Assembly (NCBI GenBank): GCA_028713555.1
Contig: JAQTOA010000004.1
Location: 124,001-188,000 of the forward strand
Origin: Sterolibacterium sp.
Lineage (GTDB): Bacteria; Pseudomonadota; Gammaproteobacteria; Burkholderiales; Rhodocyclaceae
Direction of reading: 5' to 3'
Length of the DNA: 64,000 nt
Shown in pieces: positions 1 through 12,272 of this stretch (position 1 is its first letter; each line of letters begins with the position of its first letter). Made by a program: the position numbers and the translations under genes. The notes below the pieces were generated by a model. That model made no database searches, was not told the origin of the DNA, and saw only the letters and a program-made list of their open reading frames with translations.

Positions 1-858
1 GTCGCATACGATGGTGACGATGGTGGCATTTTCCATCTCGGTAGCCAGGCGCAAGGCCACAACCAGTGCGCCTCCGGAGGAGATTCCAGCAAAGATGCCT
101 TCTTCGCGAGCCAAACGCCGCGTCATCTCCTCGGCATCGGCCTGACTTACCGATTCGACCCGATCGACACGGCTGCGATCGAAAATTTTCGGTAGGTAGG
201 CTTTTGGCCACTTGCGAATCCCGGGAATTTGCGAACCTTCCTCAGGCTCGCAGCCAACGATCTGCACTGCGGGATTCTGCTCCTTTAGATAACGCGAGAC
301 ACCCATGATGGTGCCAGTGGTGCCCATGCTGCTGACAAAGTGAGTGATACAGCCGGTCGTGTCGCGCCAAATTTCCGGTCCGGTGCCCTGATAGTGGGAG
401 AGCGGGTTATCCGGATTGGCGAACTGATCGAGAATAATGCCGCGTCCCTCGTCACGCAACTTCTCGGCGTGGTCGCGGGCGCCTTCCATGCCGCCAGCCT
501 TCGGCGTCAGAATCAGTTCTGCTCCGTAAGCTCGCATCGCCTGACGCCGCTCGACGCTCTGGTTCTCCGGCATGATGAGAATCAGGCGATAGCCGCGCAT
601 CGCCGCGACCATCGCCAGCGCAATGCCGGTATTGCCGCTGGTGGCTTCAATCAGTGCATCGCCAGGTTTGATGTCGCCACGCGCCTCGGCACGCAGGATC
701 ATCGACAGCGCCGGCCGGTCCTTGACCGAGCCGGCCGGATTGTTGCCCTCCAGTTTGGCCAGGATGGCATTGTTGCGCCGCGCATTCACAACGCCCGGAA
801 TGCGCTTGAGACGCACCAGGGGCGTATTGCCGACGTAATCTTCCAAAGTCTGGAGCAT
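1..858 (-). CDS. cysM: Cysteine synthase B (O-acetylserine sulfhydrylase), C-terminus cut by window edge
   Basis: PLP-dependent enzyme making cysteine from O-acetylserine and sulfide or thiosulfate. The reading frame opens with MLQTLEDYVGNTPLVRL and has the PLP-lysine motif GSVKDRP (Lys about 46), the substrate loop EATSGNTGIA and the late SSGGA motif, all typical of fold-type II cysteine synthases. 286 codons lie in the window; the family is about 295-300 long, so only around ten C-terminal residues are missing. It is the last gene of the long minus-strand train, 30 bp after the ComEA-like gene. CysM rather than CysK is inferred from the overall style (VRLKRIPG, EEGIFAGISSGGA) and the conserved position beside comEA and rfaD. 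Confidence 0.93.
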   Translation of the reverse strand, partial: MLQTLEDYVGNTPLVRLKRIPGVVNARRNNAILAKLEGNNPAGSVKDRPALSMILRAEARGDIKPGDALIEATSGNTGIALAMVAAMRGYRLILIMPENQSVERRQAMRAYGAELILTPKAGGMEGARDHAEKLRDEGRGIILDQFANPDNPLSHYQGTGPEIWRDTTGCITHFVSSMGTTGTIMGVSRYLKEQNPAVQIVGCEPEEGSQIPGIRKWPKAYLPKIFDRSRVDRVESVSQADAEEMTRRLAREEGIFAGISSGGALVVALRLATEMENATIVTIVCD

Positions 859-888
859 AGAATCAGATGTCCTGCGCGGCTGCGAATA

Positions 889-1242
889 CTATTTCTTCCC
901 AACCTTCTTGTCGTCTACTGCGGGCTTTGCGGCCCCTTTCGGTACCGGCGCAACAGCAGTCTTGGTGCCCGCCTTGGGTGACGCGCTGGCCCCGGTTACC
1001 GTAATCTCACTTTTCAACTTTTCCAGGGTGGCGTTGCCGATACCCTTTACGCGCTTGACATCCTCGACACTGGTGAAAGGACCATTTTTACTGCGTTCCT
1101 CGACTATCGCCTTGGCCTTCACTGGGCCGATCCCCGGCAGCTTCTCGAGTTCGGCCTCGGAGGCCGAGTTGATGTTGATGGCGGCAAAGACGCACTGTAT
1201 GGCAACGAGCCAAGCAAACAAGACATAAAGCAGCTTCTTCAT
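889..1242 (-). CDS. ComEA-like helix-hairpin-helix DNA-binding protein
   Basis: A 117-residue exported protein. Residues 1-20 form a clear signal peptide (MKKLLYVLFAWLVAIQCVFA). The mature part starts with ININSASEAELEKLPGIGP, a helix-hairpin-helix, followed by a second HhH with KRVKGIGNATLEKLK; this pair is the ComEA domain that binds double-stranded DNA without sequence specificity. The remaining C-terminal tail is rich in Lys, Ala and Pro and looks disordered. ComEA proteins act in periplasmic DNA capture during natural transformation, but short single-domain versions next to rfaD/cysM are found in many Betaproteobacteria whose competence is untested, so the role here is inferred. It sits 20 bp after rfaD. 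Confidence 0.85.
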   Translation of the reverse strand: MKKLLYVLFAWLVAIQCVFAAININSASEAELEKLPGIGPVKAKAIVEERSKNGPFTSVEDVKRVKGIGNATLEKLKSEITVTGASASPKAGTKTAVAPVPKGAAKPAVDDKKVGKK

Positions 1243-1262
1243 GATTTCTCCTCGTTCAAGTT

Positions 1263-2252
1263 TCAGGAATATGACTGATGTTTGACGTATTCTCTTACGC
1301 CCTGCTCCACCGTGGCGAATTCGTCGTGGTAGCCGGCCGCACGCAGGTTGGAAAGATCGGCCTGGGTAAAACTCTGGTACTTGCCTTTCAATGCCGCGGG
1401 AAAGGCCACGTACTCAATTATCCCCTGTGCTTGCATCTCGACCAGTGACAAGTCAGCTTCGCCCTTGGCGACCCGGCAGGCATTGATAGTCGCGACAGCA
1501 ACATCGTTGAACGACTGCGCCCTTCCAGTGCCGAGGTTGAATATTCCAGATTGCCGCCGCTCCAGGAAATACAGGTTGACCTTGACCACGTCGTCGATAA
1601 AAACGAAGTCGCGCCGCTGCTCGCCATTCGCGTAGCCATCACAGCCTTCAAATAGCTTGACACGGCCCTCGGCCCGGAACTGGTTGAAAAAATGCAAGGC
1701 TACCGAGGCCATCCGTTCCTTATGCTGTTCGCCAGGACCATAGACATTGAAGTAGCGAAAACCAGTTACCGGAGAAATGGCATCCCGCAGGCGCCGTCGA
1801 ACACGCTGGTCAAACAGGAATTTGGAATAGCCATAGATATTCAGTGGCGACTCAAACTCGCGCGACTCTTTGAATGCTTTGCCACCGCCATACACTGAAG
1901 CCGATGAAGCATAAAGGAACGGGACTTCCTGATCGATGCAGAAATCCAACAGAGTCGCCGAGTAACGATAATTGTTTTCCATCATGTAGCGGCCATCGGT
2001 TTCCATAGTGTCTGAGCATGCTCCCTGGTGCAGGATAGCCTCGATATCGCCATCGAAATAACCACCTTCAACCAGTTCGAGAAACTCCAACTTGTCGAGG
2101 TAATCCATGATCTCGCAACCAACCAGATTTCTGAACTTGTCGGCGCGGCTCAGGTTGTCAACTGCGATGATGTTGTCAATGCCGCATTGATTCAGCCCCT
2201 TGACCAGATTGGCGCCGATAAACCCAGCCGCGCCGGTAACGACGTAATACAT
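1263..2252 (-). CDS. rfaD: ADP-L-glycero-D-manno-heptose 6-epimerase
   Basis: Extended SDR-type epimerase (329 aa) converting ADP-D-glycero-D-manno-heptose to the L-glycero form for the LPS inner core. The N-terminus has the Rossmann motif [12 protein letters not shown]; the catalytic Tyr-Lys pair is in [11 protein letters not shown]; the family signature [18 protein letters not shown] follows. The length matches the family. It lies 29 bp downstream of the heptose kinase gene rfaE1, so two steps of the same nucleotide-heptose pathway are adjacent. Confidence 0.96.
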   Translation of the reverse strand: MYYVVTGAAGFIGANLVKGLNQCGIDNIIAVDNLSRADKFRNLVGCEIMDYLDKLEFLELVEGGYFDGDIEAILHQGACSDTMETDGRYMMENNYRYSATLLDFCIDQEVPFLYASSASVYGGGKAFKESREFESPLNIYGYSKFLFDQRVRRRLRDAISPVTGFRYFNVYGPGEQHKERMASVALHFFNQFRAEGRVKLFEGCDGYANGEQRRDFVFIDDVVKVNLYFLERRQSGIFNLGTGRAQSFNDVAVATINACRVAKGEADLSLVEMQAQGIIEYVAFPAALKGKYQSFTQADLSNLRAAGYHDEFATVEQGVREYVKHQSYS

Positions 2253-2281
2253 GAGAATTCCTTATGACGAATAGTTCGTGA

Positions 2282-3208
2282 TTACGCTGCCTGCAATTCA
2301 GCCAGCGTGCAAGTAGCCGTGCCCAGCTTGCCGACAACGATGCCGGCTGCGCGGTTGGCAAAATGCATCGCCGGACCAAGATCCAAGCCACTGCCGAGCA
2401 TTACCGCCAGGGTTGCAATTACCGTGTCGCCGGCACCGCTGACATCATAAACCTCGCGTGCCACGGCTGGCTCGTGCCGCATACCGTCTGCGGTGAACAA
2501 TGTCATGCCCTCCTCCGAGCGGGTCACCAGCAAGCCCTCCAGGCCGAGGTCGGCACGCAGGAGTTGGGCCTTCTCAGCCAATTCCATGTCGTTCGTCCAC
2601 TGGCCGATAACCCGGCGTAATTCCGCACGATTCGGCGTGAGCAGTGTAGCGCCGGCGTAGCGGGAAAAATCGTCGCCTTTCGGATCGGCTAGCACTGGTT
2701 TATTGGCTGCGCGAGCAAGCCGGATCATGTCGGTGATATGAGCAAGGCCGCCTTTGCCGTAATCCGAGAGTATGACCACGTCGCATTGCGCCAGGCGCTG
2801 CTCGAATTCGGCAAGTTTAGCCCGCAGCACCTCGTGCGCCGGAGAGGTTTCGAAGTCAATGCGCAACAGTTGTTGCTGTCGGCCGATAACGCGCAGCTTG
2901 ACGGTAGTGGAAAGCTGGACGTCTTTGTGAAGACTGGTTGCAATATTTTCGGTATTCAGTAGATGCGCCAATGATCGCCCTGCTTCGTCTTCGCCGATCA
3001 CTGACAACAACATCGCCTGACTACCCAGCGAAGCGGCGTTGCGTGCCACATTGGCCGCTCCGCCGGGGCGTTCTTCGACTCTTTCAACCTTGACTACGGG
3101 TACCGGCGCTTCCGGAGAAATCCGGCTGACTTCACCGAACCAGTAGCGATCAAGCATGACGTCGCCAACGATTAGAACGCGGGCTTTTGATGTATCAGGG
3201 ATAAGCAT
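2282..3208 (-). CDS. rfaE1: D-glycero-beta-D-manno-heptose-7-phosphate kinase (single-domain)
   Basis: PfkB/ribokinase-family sugar kinase, 308 aa. Seen: N-terminal VLIVGDVMLDRYWFGEVSRISPEAPVPV in pieces, the substrate-site run RPGGAANVARNAA, and the C-terminal anion-hole/catalytic motif DVSGAGDTVIA. It phosphorylates heptose-7-phosphate to the 1,7-bisphosphate for LPS core synthesis. In enterobacteria this domain is fused to an adenylyltransferase (HldE); here the protein stops after the kinase domain, so the RfaE2/HldC adenylyltransferase must be encoded elsewhere, which is the usual betaproteobacterial arrangement. 21 bp after ugd. Confidence 0.95.
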   Translation of the reverse strand: MLIPDTSKARVLIVGDVMLDRYWFGEVSRISPEAPVPVVKVERVEERPGGAANVARNAASLGSQAMLLSVIGEDEAGRSLAHLLNTENIATSLHKDVQLSTTVKLRVIGRQQQLLRIDFETSPAHEVLRAKLAEFEQRLAQCDVVILSDYGKGGLAHITDMIRLARAANKPVLADPKGDDFSRYAGATLLTPNRAELRRVIGQWTNDMELAEKAQLLRADLGLEGLLVTRSEEGMTLFTADGMRHEPAVAREVYDVSGAGDTVIATLAVMLGSGLDLGPAMHFANRAAGIVVGKLGTATCTLAELQAA

Positions 3209-3229
3209 GACAATCCTAGAATCGGCTTT

Positions 3230-4552
3230 TCATTTTCTTCCGATGGCATGATATTCAATGCCGGCTGCCCGGACTTGTGCAGGATCGTAAAGATTGCGGC
3301 CGTCGAAGATCACCGGCTGCTTGAGCGTGGCCTTGATGGTTGCAAAATCGGGACTCCTGAATTCCTGCCACTCAGTAACAATTGCCAACGCGTCGGCATC
3401 CTCAAGGGCGGCCATTGGATTAGTGACGTAACGGATACGCATTTCGCCATGATAGACGCGCTGTGCCTCGCTCATGGCGACCGGATCGTAAGCGTTGATG
3501 GTAGCGCCGCGCTCCAGGAGTTGGTCGATCAGGATGCGGCTGGGGGCCTCACGCATGTCATCGGTATTCGGCTTGAATGCCAAACCCCACAAGGCAAACC
3601 GACGCCCTGAGAGGTCCTCGCCGAAACGCTTGAATATCTTCGCGGGTAGAACCTGTTTCTGTTCCTGGTTGGTAGCTTCGACGGCAGTGAGAATATTCAG
3701 ATGTTGGCCCGCCTCGTTTGCGGTGCGAATCAGCGCTTGTACATCCTTGGGAAAACAGGATCCGCCGTAGCCACAGCCGGAATATAAGAAATGGTAGCCG
3801 ATGCGCGGATCGGCGCCGATGCCGGAACGCACCAACTCGATGTCGGCGCCGAGTTTCTCGGACAGGTTGGCCAGTTCATTCATGAAGGAGATGCGTGTCG
3901 CCAGCATGGCATTGGCCGCATATTTGGTCAACTCTGCCGAGCGTACGTCCATGATGATCAGGCGCTCATGGTTGCGCTGAAACGGTGCATACAATTGACG
4001 CATCATTTCGATGGCGCGTGAGTCGTTGGCGCCGACAACGATGCGATCGGGTTTCATGAAATCCTCGACTGCCGCACCCTCTTTGAGAAACTCCGGATTT
4101 GAGACGACACTGTAGTCGATCTCCATGGCCCGCTCGCTCAGTGCTTCGGCAATCGCGGCACAAACTTTGTCGGCAGTGCCAACCGGCACCGTGGACTTGT
4201 CCACCACAACCTTGTAACCCGTCATGTGCAAGCCGATGCTATGGGCGGCGGCAAGAACATATTGAAGGTCAGCCGAACCGTCCTCGTCCGGCGGAGTGCC
4301 AACAGCAATAAACAAAATGCTACCGTGGGCGACAGCAACGGCGATATCGGTGGTGAAATGGAGCCGGCCGGCGGCGCGATTTTTGGCCACCATAGCCGCC
4401 AGCCCGGGTTCGTGGATTGGCATACCCCCGTCATTGAGAATACGGATTTTTTCAGCACTGACATCAAGGCAGATTACGTCGTTACCAACTTCGGCGAGGC
4501 AGGCTCCACCAACCAAGCCGACGTAACCGGTACCGATGACTGTGATTTTCAT
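3230..4552 (-). CDS. ugd: UDP-glucose 6-dehydrogenase
   Basis: NAD-dependent oxidation of UDP-glucose to UDP-glucuronate, a precursor of surface polysaccharides. The 440-aa protein has the N-terminal nucleotide-binding [20 protein letters not shown], the family segment [14 protein letters not shown], the active-site cysteine in [13 protein letters not shown], and the C-terminal [17 protein letters not shown]. It lies between lapB and rfaE1 (10 bp and 21 bp gaps), inside a block of envelope polysaccharide genes. Confidence 0.96.
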   Translation of the reverse strand: MKITVIGTGYVGLVGGACLAEVGNDVICLDVSAEKIRILNDGGMPIHEPGLAAMVAKNRAAGRLHFTTDIAVAVAHGSILFIAVGTPPDEDGSADLQYVLAAAHSIGLHMTGYKVVVDKSTVPVGTADKVCAAIAEALSERAMEIDYSVVSNPEFLKEGAAVEDFMKPDRIVVGANDSRAIEMMRQLYAPFQRNHERLIIMDVRSAELTKYAANAMLATRISFMNELANLSEKLGADIELVRSGIGADPRIGYHFLYSGCGYGGSCFPKDVQALIRTANEAGQHLNILTAVEATNQEQKQVLPAKIFKRFGEDLSGRRFALWGLAFKPNTDDMREAPSRILIDQLLERGATINAYDPVAMSEAQRVYHGEMRIRYVTNPMAALEDADALAIVTEWQEFRSPDFATIKATLKQPVIFDGRNLYDPAQVRAAGIEYHAIGRK

Positions 4553-4562
4553 CCGTGGGTCC

Positions 4563-5762
4563 TCAGGGAGTTAAATCAAATTCTTCCGTCCGCTTTGGTG
4601 GATAAGTTTCCCAACCGCCACAGGCGGGACAGCGCCAGTAGAACTGACGTGCCTTGAAACCACAACTGTCGCAGCAGTAGCGAGCGACACGCCGGGTATG
4701 ATTGTGGATCAGGTTCTTGATGAGTTCCAGATCGGTGCGGCGTTCCGGCGGCGCCAGCAAAATTTGCGCCTCGAGTAACTTGTCGAGACCCAGCAGCGTC
4801 GGGTTGCGACGCAATTCATCACGTACCAGTTGATAGGCAGCTTCCGTCCTGCCAGCTTGCAATTCGGACTGAAATACGACGTCGAGCAGATCGAGCGATG
4901 GATACAATGCAAACCAGCCCCGCAACAACTGTATCCCATGCTCCTTGCGCCCCGCCTTGTTGAAGGCCTCGATCAGCCGGTTCGCCACCAGTGCCAGATA
5001 GACCGGGTTTTGCTGCTCGACACGCTGCCACGCTTCGATTGCAGCGGCCGTGTTCCCTTCGGCCAAAGCCACTTCGCCTTGCAGGATGGTCGCCCTCACG
5101 CACTTGCGGTTGCTGGCAAGGGCCGCATCAAGCTGCTGACGAGCCTCCTTGATATCGCCACGAGGCAAAGCCGACGAAGCCAGTTCGCAATGAAAATTGG
5201 CAATCTCCTTCTGCCACAGGTGACCCGCATGTTCGGGAAGCCTGCAGGCTATGTCGAGGGCTCTTTGCCACTCTTTTTCCTGTTGATAGATTTCCAGCAG
5301 GCAACGCATCGCCTCTTCGTCACGGGTCGTATCACGAAGCTTGAGGAAAACTTCCTCGGCGCGATCAAGCAAGCCTGCCTTGAGGTAATCATGTCCCAGT
5401 TCGGCTAGTGCATGCAGGCGCTGTAAATCGCTCAGTTGGCCTTGTGAAACGTCGCGCTCGATCAGGTTTTGATGGACGCGGATGGCGCGATCGGTCTCGC
5501 CACGGCGACGAAACAGATTGCCGAGAGCGAAGTGCAATTCGATGGTTTCCGGATCAACCCTGGCCGCCTCAAGGAATGCCTCAATGGCCTTGTCGGGCTG
5601 CTCGTTGAGAAGAAAGTTAAGCCCTTTGAAGTAAGAACGCGGCAGCGTGCGCGACTCGCGCACCAGATGCTTGATATCGATACGCGCCGCGATCCAACCG
5701 AGAATAAAGAACAAGGGTAGCGCCAGCAGCCACCAGAGTTGAATTTCGAAAGCGCTGCTCAT
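4563..5762 (-). CDS. lapB: LPS assembly regulator LapB (TPR + rubredoxin-like metal-binding tail)
   Basis: A 399-aa inner-membrane protein that in E. coli works with FtsH/YejM to control LpxC turnover and LPS amount. Residues about 5-22 are a membrane anchor ([18 protein letters not shown]). Next comes the [24 protein letters not shown] start of a TPR array that fills most of the protein. The C-terminus holds a rubredoxin-type knuckle pair, CCDSCGF ... CPACGGW. The frame stays open upstream, but the ATG at 5762 directly follows the lapA stop and gives the family N-terminus [11 protein letters not shown], so that start is used. It is translationally close-coupled to lapA. Confidence 0.94.
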   Translation of the reverse strand: MSSAFEIQLWWLLALPLFFILGWIAARIDIKHLVRESRTLPRSYFKGLNFLLNEQPDKAIEAFLEAARVDPETIELHFALGNLFRRRGETDRAIRVHQNLIERDVSQGQLSDLQRLHALAELGHDYLKAGLLDRAEEVFLKLRDTTRDEEAMRCLLEIYQQEKEWQRALDIACRLPEHAGHLWQKEIANFHCELASSALPRGDIKEARQQLDAALASNRKCVRATILQGEVALAEGNTAAAIEAWQRVEQQNPVYLALVANRLIEAFNKAGRKEHGIQLLRGWFALYPSLDLLDVVFQSELQAGRTEAAYQLVRDELRRNPTLLGLDKLLEAQILLAPPERRTDLELIKNLIHNHTRRVARYCCDSCGFKARQFYWRCPACGGWETYPPKRTEEFDLTP

Positions 5763-5763
5763 C

Positions 5764-6048
5764 TCAATCCGGCGCGGTAGAACGTGCGCCGCTCTTGGGT
5801 TGGACAGACAATTGGCGGCGCAGTTGTCCGATTTCTCGACGCTGCCGTATCCAAGTAGCAAACGCGGCGGTGGCGCCCAGCAATGCTCCTGCGGCAAAAC
5901 AGCCAAGGACCACCATCGACAACGGGACCTGCCAGGCGACGTCGAAATACAAGCGCAAGTCGACTGGCGCACTGTTTTTAATGGCCAAGCCAAATAGCGC
6001 CACAAAGATCACAGCCCGCACTAGCCAAATTAAAATTCGCATCGGCAT
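5764..6048 (-). CDS. lapA: LapA, DUF1049 two-helix inner-membrane protein
   Basis: Small 94-residue protein with two hydrophobic helices (ILIWLVRAVIFVALFGLAI, then MVVLGCFAAGALLGATAAFA) and a basic C-terminal tail, matching the LapA/YciS DUF1049 family. The intervening segment DLRLYFDVAWQVPLS is the family hallmark. It ends one base before the lapB start, the conserved lapAB pair involved in LPS transport and assembly homeostasis. Preceded upstream by a weak hairpin that may end ihfB transcription. Confidence 0.9.
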   Translation of the reverse strand: MPMRILIWLVRAVIFVALFGLAIKNSAPVDLRLYFDVAWQVPLSMVVLGCFAAGALLGATAAFATWIRQRREIGQLRRQLSVQPKSGARSTAPD

Positions 6049-6111
6049 TTACACAGGAAAACGGCGATATCCGCAACCAATGGCAACGAATATCGCCCGG
6101 ACTAGTTCAAA

Positions 6112-6136
6112 CCCTCTGAGTGCTCAACTCAGGGGG
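6112..6136 (-). terminator. Weak hairpin downstream of ihfB
   Basis: Inverted repeat with 10-base arms, one mismatch and a 5-base loop (core CTGAGT ... ACTCAG), placed 11 bases after the ihfB stop. On the minus strand it is followed by TTTGAAC, a poor T-run, so it may attenuate rather than terminate before lapA. Confidence 0.35.
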
Positions 6137-6146
6137 CGACAGTCGA

Positions 6147-6431
6147 TCAGTTGCTTAGATCGACGCGCTCGCGCAGTTCTTTGCCGGCCTTGAAGTGCGG
6201 TACATACTTCTCCGCTACTAGAACTTTTTCACCCGACTTGGGATTGCGGCCAGTGCGAGCCGGCCGGTAGTTGAGGGCGAAACTGCCGAAGCCGCGAATT
6301 TCGATGCGGTCACCACGCGAAAGTGCGCCAGTCATCGCATCAAGGATCATCTTCACGGCGAAATCGGCATCCTTCGCCACCAGTTGCGGGAAAAGCGCCG
6401 CCAACCTGTCAATCAACTCGGATTTAGTCAT
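6147..6431 (-). CDS. ihfB: Integration host factor subunit beta
   Basis: 94-residue histone-like DNA-bending protein. It starts with [17 protein letters not shown], and has the beta-arm region [28 protein letters not shown], including the Pro of the intercalating arm tip, and ends [11 protein letters not shown], all typical of IhfB. A TTG two codons upstream could also start it; the ATG at 6431 gives the family N-terminus. It follows rpsA, as in most proteobacteria (cmk-rpsA-ihfB). IHF-beta pairs with IHF-alpha, which is not in this window. Confidence 0.96.
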   Translation of the reverse strand: MTKSELIDRLAALFPQLVAKDADFAVKMILDAMTGALSRGDRIEIRGFGSFALNYRPARTGRNPKSGEKVLVAEKYVPHFKAGKELRERVDLSN

Positions 6432-6446
6432 GGCCAACTCGACACG

Positions 6447-8171
<1,725 letters not shown>

Positions 8172-8324
8172 TGTTGTAAGAACCTGTTCGCCGCGATTTA
8201 AAAGGACTATCCCTAAACCCTACGGCAGTAAGTTGATAACCGCCGCCGACGCTGGCGCGTCAAACGGCACCTGTGAAGCCCCTCGATTTGAAAGTTGCAG
8301 GGAACCCCATGCTACACACGCTGC

Positions 8325-8996
8325 TCAATGCAGTGAATGGAAACGTGACCGGTACCAGACCAGCACTTTCTGCACTGCCTGCTCGATGGTAAGTTGAGTC
8401 GTTTCGAGCAGTTCGGCATCCGCGCCTTTTTGCAGGGGAGCAACGCTACGCGCGGCATCGCGCGCATCGCGTTCTTGCAGGTCCCGCAAAAGGGTGTGGA
8501 TATTAGCAGACATCCCTTTTTCGATCAACTGCTTAACACGGCGCTCGGCGCGCGCTTCGGCGCTGGCCGTCAGAAACACCTTGAGCAGGGCATCGGGAAA
8601 CACCACCGAACCCATGTCGCGCCCTTCGGCCACCAGCCCCGGCGCCTGTCGATAGGCCCGCTGGCGTTCGAGCAGCGCCCGGCGCACCGTCGGCAAAGCA
8701 GCAACCCTGGAGGCATCGGCCGAGCAAGCCTCGCTACGAATCGCATCGGTTACATCCTCGCCGTCCAGGATGGTTCGCCCGCCGGCAAATTCGGCCGGCA
8801 AGGCAAAGGCTAACCCTGCCACCGCCGCTTCGTCATCGCATGGCACACCGGAGCGCGCCGCAGCCAGCGCCGTCAAGCGATACAAGGAGCCGCTGTCGAG
8901 ATAATGGTAGCCGAGTCTTTGCGCGACCAGCGCGGCAACCGTGCCTTTGCCGGATGCCGAAGGACCGTCGATGGCGATGACAGGAATCTGGCTCAT
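8325..8996 (-). CDS. cmk: Cytidylate kinase
   Basis: 223-aa CMP/dCMP kinase. P-loop GPSASGKGT at residues about 11-19, followed by the CMP-site segment [11 protein letters not shown] and the lid [11 protein letters not shown]. The chosen ATG (8996) overlaps the aroA stop as ATGA, and gives the family N-terminus [18 protein letters not shown]; the frame is open further upstream but that part lies inside aroA. The four-base overlap implies translational coupling to aroA. Confidence 0.95.
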   Translation of the reverse strand: MSQIPVIAIDGPSASGKGTVAALVAQRLGYHYLDSGSLYRLTALAAARSGVPCDDEAAVAGLAFALPAEFAGGRTILDGEDVTDAIRSEACSADASRVAALPTVRRALLERQRAYRQAPGLVAEGRDMGSVVFPDALLKVFLTASAEARAERRVKQLIEKGMSANIHTLLRDLQERDARDAARSVAPLQKGADAELLETTQLTIEQAVQKVLVWYRSRFHSLH

Positions 8997-10282
8997 TTGA
9001 GGATTCCGGCAAACTCGCTGAAATATTCGGGGAAGGTCTTCGCAACGCAGTCCGGCTCGTTGATGCGCACCATTACGCCGCCGAGCGCAATCAGCGAAAA
9101 GCACATGGCCATGCGGTGATCATCGTAGGTATCAATCGCGGTACCGGGCGAAAGCTTGGCCGGAGGAAGAATCCGCAGGCAATCCGCACCCTCTTCCACT
9201 ATGGCGCCAACTTTGCGCAACTCGGCCGCCATCGCCATGATGCGGTCGGTTTCCTTGACGCGCCAGGAGGCTATGTTACGCAGGATGCAGGGACCATCGG
9301 CAAACAGGGCCGCCACGGCCAGGGTCATTGCCGCATCGGGAATGTGGTTGAGATCCAGGTCAAAAGCCTTGAGCTTGCCGCTGGCCGGCGCACGGGCCTC
9401 GATCCAGTTATCCCCCATGGCGATTTGCGCGCCCATCGCCTGCAAGGCTTCGACAAAACGCACATCGCCCTGGATGCTGGCGCGACCAACGCCTTCGACG
9501 CGCACCGGTCCGCCGCCGATCGCGCCCGCCGCGAGAAAATACGATGCCGCCGAGGCATCCCCTTCGACATACACCACGCCCGGACTGCGATAGTGCTGTC
9601 CGGACCGGATCGCGAAGCGCTGCCAGCCTACACGCTCGACGCATACGCCGAAACGCGCCATCAGGTTCAGCGTGATCTCGATGTAAGGCTTGGAAATCAG
9701 TTCCGTCGCCATCTCGATGACCGCCGCGCGCCCGGTCAGCGGCAAAGCCATCAGCAGCGCCGTCAGGAACTGCGAAGAAACATCGCCGCGCACTCGGATC
9801 GGGGCATCGAGCCTGATTTCAGCCGGCCCGATTTCCAAAGGCGGAAAACCCTCGGTGCCCAGATAACCTACGTCCGCGCCGACCTGGCGCAGGCCGTCGA
9901 CGAGGTCGCCGATCGGCCGCTCATGCATGCGCGCCACGCCGGAGAGCCGGTAATGCCCGCCGCAGAGCGCCAGCGCCGCCGTCAGCGGACGAAACGCCGT
10001 ACCAGCATTGCCGAGAAAGAGGTCGGCTTCCTTGATCAGAAACGCGCCACCGACACCAGCGATGCGCCAAGCATTGCCATTGAGTGATTCCATGCTGACA
10101 CCGAGCTTGCGCAAGGCATCGAGCATCACACGTGTGTCGTCGGAGTCGAGCAGGTCGCGAATTTCCGTCGTGCCTTCGGCCAGTCCGGCAAGCAATAAGC
10201 AGCGATTGGAAATGCTTTTCGAGCCGGGTAATTGGATGATGCCGGCCGCATGAGTTACCGGCGGCAGATCCAGATATTCCAT
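8993..10282 (-). CDS. aroA: 3-phosphoshikimate 1-carboxyvinyltransferase (EPSP synthase)
   Basis: 429-aa enzyme of the shikimate pathway joining PEP to shikimate-3-phosphate. Seen: [19 protein letters not shown] near the N-terminus, [15 protein letters not shown] (the LGNAGTA phosphate/PEP loop), and the C-terminal [10 protein letters not shown]. The ATG at 10282, two bases after the tyrA stop, gives MEYLDLPPV, preferred over an upstream GTG-type extension inside tyrA. The Gly-Ala class I style (LGNAGTA) is seen. Coupled to cmk by a 4-bp overlap. Confidence 0.96.
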   Translation of the reverse strand: MEYLDLPPVTHAAGIIQLPGSKSISNRCLLLAGLAEGTTEIRDLLDSDDTRVMLDALRKLGVSMESLNGNAWRIAGVGGAFLIKEADLFLGNAGTAFRPLTAALALCGGHYRLSGVARMHERPIGDLVDGLRQVGADVGYLGTEGFPPLEIGPAEIRLDAPIRVRGDVSSQFLTALLMALPLTGRAAVIEMATELISKPYIEITLNLMARFGVCVERVGWQRFAIRSGQHYRSPGVVYVEGDASAASYFLAAGAIGGGPVRVEGVGRASIQGDVRFVEALQAMGAQIAMGDNWIEARAPASGKLKAFDLDLNHIPDAAMTLAVAALFADGPCILRNIASWRVKETDRIMAMAAELRKVGAIVEEGADCLRILPPAKLSPGTAIDTYDDHRMAMCFSLIALGGVMVRINEPDCVAKTFPEYFSEFAGILK

Positions 10283-10284
10283 GC

Positions 10285-11169
10285 TTATTCGCCCGGTGGC
10301 GAAATGGATTCGAGCCATGCGTCGCGCCGAGCGTGGGCACTGCTGAACATCGCTTCCAGGCCTGCGCCATCGGCGCTGGCAAGCAATACCCGGGTACGCA
10401 TCAGTTCACCTTGGAAAGCATCGAGTTCCCTGATCAGGGCGCTGCGATTGGCAACGCAGATATCCCGCCACATTTCTGGATGGCTGCTGGCTATCCGAGT
10501 GAAATCGCGAAATCCACCCGCGGCGAAGCTGAAAAGCTGCTCCGAATCCTCGCGTCCGGCAAGTTCATGTACCAGCGCATACGCCAGCAGATGTGGCAAA
10601 TGGCTGACCGCCGCGAAGATACTGTCGTGCTCATCCGGAGCCAATTCGTTAACCTTGGCGCCGCAGGTTTCCCATGCTGCGCGCACCTTTTCAACGTTTG
10701 CAGGCACATTTTCCTGCAGCGGCGTCAGCACCACGCGCTTGCCGCGATAAAGATCGACCTGAGCCGCCGCCACGCCGCTCTTTTCGGCTCCGGCGATCGG
10801 ATGCGCGGGGACGAACTGATTGATTTTACCGCCGAGCGCTTTGCGCGCGGCCGCAATCACATCCTGCTTGGTGCTGCCGCCATCAGTGAGCAGAGTCAAT
10901 GGCCCAAGATGCGGTGCCAACTGGTGCATGACAATTTCCATCTGGCCAACCGGCATCGCCAACAATACCAAGTCGGCGCCGGCCAGAGCATCTTCCCAGC
11001 CGGTGGCGCTGCGGTCGATGACGCCGCGCCGCTGCGCCTCATCGAGCGTGGCGCGGCTGCGGCCCATGCCGACGACTTCGTCAACCGCTTTGGCAGCTTT
11101 CAACGCCAGCGCGAAGGAGCCTCCGATCAGTCCGACTCCGCAGACGACGACTTTGCGAAACCGGGTCAC
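10285..11169 (-). CDS. tyrA: Prephenate dehydrogenase
   Basis: 294-aa NAD(P)-dependent oxidative decarboxylase on the tyrosine branch. Rossmann motif [14 protein letters not shown] at the N-terminus, then the substrate-site ...[16 protein letters not shown] and [19 protein letters not shown], which are the family's core motifs. No chorismate-mutase fusion is present, since that activity sits on pheA here. It starts with GTG overlapping the hisC stop (GTGA, 11166-11169), so it is coupled to hisC. Whether it prefers prephenate or arogenate cannot be read with confidence. Confidence 0.93.
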   Translation of the reverse strand: MTRFRKVVVCGVGLIGGSFALALKAAKAVDEVVGMGRSRATLDEAQRRGVIDRSATGWEDALAGADLVLLAMPVGQMEIVMHQLAPHLGPLTLLTDGGSTKQDVIAAARKALGGKINQFVPAHPIAGAEKSGVAAAQVDLYRGKRVVLTPLQENVPANVEKVRAAWETCGAKVNELAPDEHDSIFAAVSHLPHLLAYALVHELAGREDSEQLFSFAAGGFRDFTRIASSHPEMWRDICVANRSALIRELDAFQGELMRTRVLLASADGAGLEAMFSSAHARRDAWLESISPPGE

Positions 11170-12254
11170 AGCGATTTTTCCAAGGCTTCGAGGAAGCGCG
11201 CATTTTCCTGCTCGAGGCCAATGGTCACCCGCAGGTGCTCCGGCATCGCGTAATTGGCCAGCGGTCGGACAATGATGCCCTGCTTCAACAAGCGCAGATT
11301 CACGCCGCTGGCATCGGCGACGCGGAAAGTAACGAAGTTGCCGTGCGTTGGAATGTGATCGAGGCCCAGGCGCTTCAAGCCCGCCACAATCTGTTCGATG
11401 CCGCGGCGGTTGAGTTGGAAGCTTTCGGCGACGAACACATGATCGTCCAAGGCGCCGATGGCGGCGGCCAGCGCCAGGTTGTTTACATTGAAAGGCTGGC
11501 GGACGCGGTGCATCAGATCGGCAATCTCGCTCGACGCCATGGCGAAACCGACGCGCAGCCCAGCCAGTCCATACACCTTGGAAAAGGTGCGCGTGATGAC
11601 CAGATTTGGAAACTCTGCGAGCCAGGCTTGCGTGTCCTCGCGCTGCGCCGACGGCAGGTATTCATTGTATGCCTCATCAAGCACCACCACGACATGCTCA
11701 GGCACCGCTTGCAAGAAAGCGCGGACTTGCGGGTAGGGCAGGAAGGTGCCGGTCGGATTGTTGGGGTTGGCGATCCATACGACCCGCGTATCGGGACGGA
11801 TCGCGGCCTGCATGGCCTTCAGATCGTGGCCGTAATCTCTTGCCGGGACCTGGATGCACTCGCCGCCGGCCGACATCGTTGCCAGCGGATATACCGCGAA
11901 GGCATGCTGAGAGAACACCGCCGAACGCCCCGGCGCAATAAAGACGCGCGCGGCGAGATCAAGGACATCATTCGAGCCATTGCCGAGGACGATCCGCTCC
12001 ATCCCCAGTGCATAATGATCTGAAATCGCCTTGACCAGATCATATTGATCCGGGTAGCGCTCGACCCCGGCAATGGCCATTTCCAGTGCAGCGCGCGCTT
12101 TCGGGCTCATGCCGAGCGGGTTTTCGTTGGACGCAAGTTTGACGATGCGGTCAACCGGAATGCCCAGTTCGCGCGCCAGTTGAGTAATCGGCTTGCCCGG
12201 CAAATAGGGAGAAATGGCGCGGATGTATGGCGGGGCGTGGGCGGCGATGCTCAT
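11166..12254 (-). CDS. hisC: Histidinol-phosphate / aromatic aminotransferase
   Basis: 362-aa class I PLP aminotransferase. Motifs: LASNENPLGMSPKA near the N-terminus, ANPNNPTGTFL, LDEAYNEYL, and the PLP-lysine segment TRTFSKVYGLAGLRVGF. The family label is HisC, but the location between pheA and tyrA strongly suggests that it also or mainly transaminates prephenate, phenylpyruvate or 4-hydroxyphenylpyruvate, as known for hisC2-type genes at this locus in beta- and gammaproteobacteria. 18 bp after pheA. Confidence 0.92.
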   Translation of the reverse strand: MSIAAHAPPYIRAISPYLPGKPITQLARELGIPVDRIVKLASNENPLGMSPKARAALEMAIAGVERYPDQYDLVKAISDHYALGMERIVLGNGSNDVLDLAARVFIAPGRSAVFSQHAFAVYPLATMSAGGECIQVPARDYGHDLKAMQAAIRPDTRVVWIANPNNPTGTFLPYPQVRAFLQAVPEHVVVVLDEAYNEYLPSAQREDTQAWLAEFPNLVITRTFSKVYGLAGLRVGFAMASSEIADLMHRVRQPFNVNNLALAAAIGALDDHVFVAESFQLNRRGIEQIVAGLKRLGLDHIPTHGNFVTFRVADASGVNLRLLKQGIIVRPLANYAMPEHLRVTIGLEQENARFLEALEKSL

Positions 12255-12272
12255 GATGAAGTACTCGGGTAG

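Noticed and set aside
9116..10087. 323-codon plus frame opposite aroA
   Set aside because: Shadow of aroA; no independent evidence.
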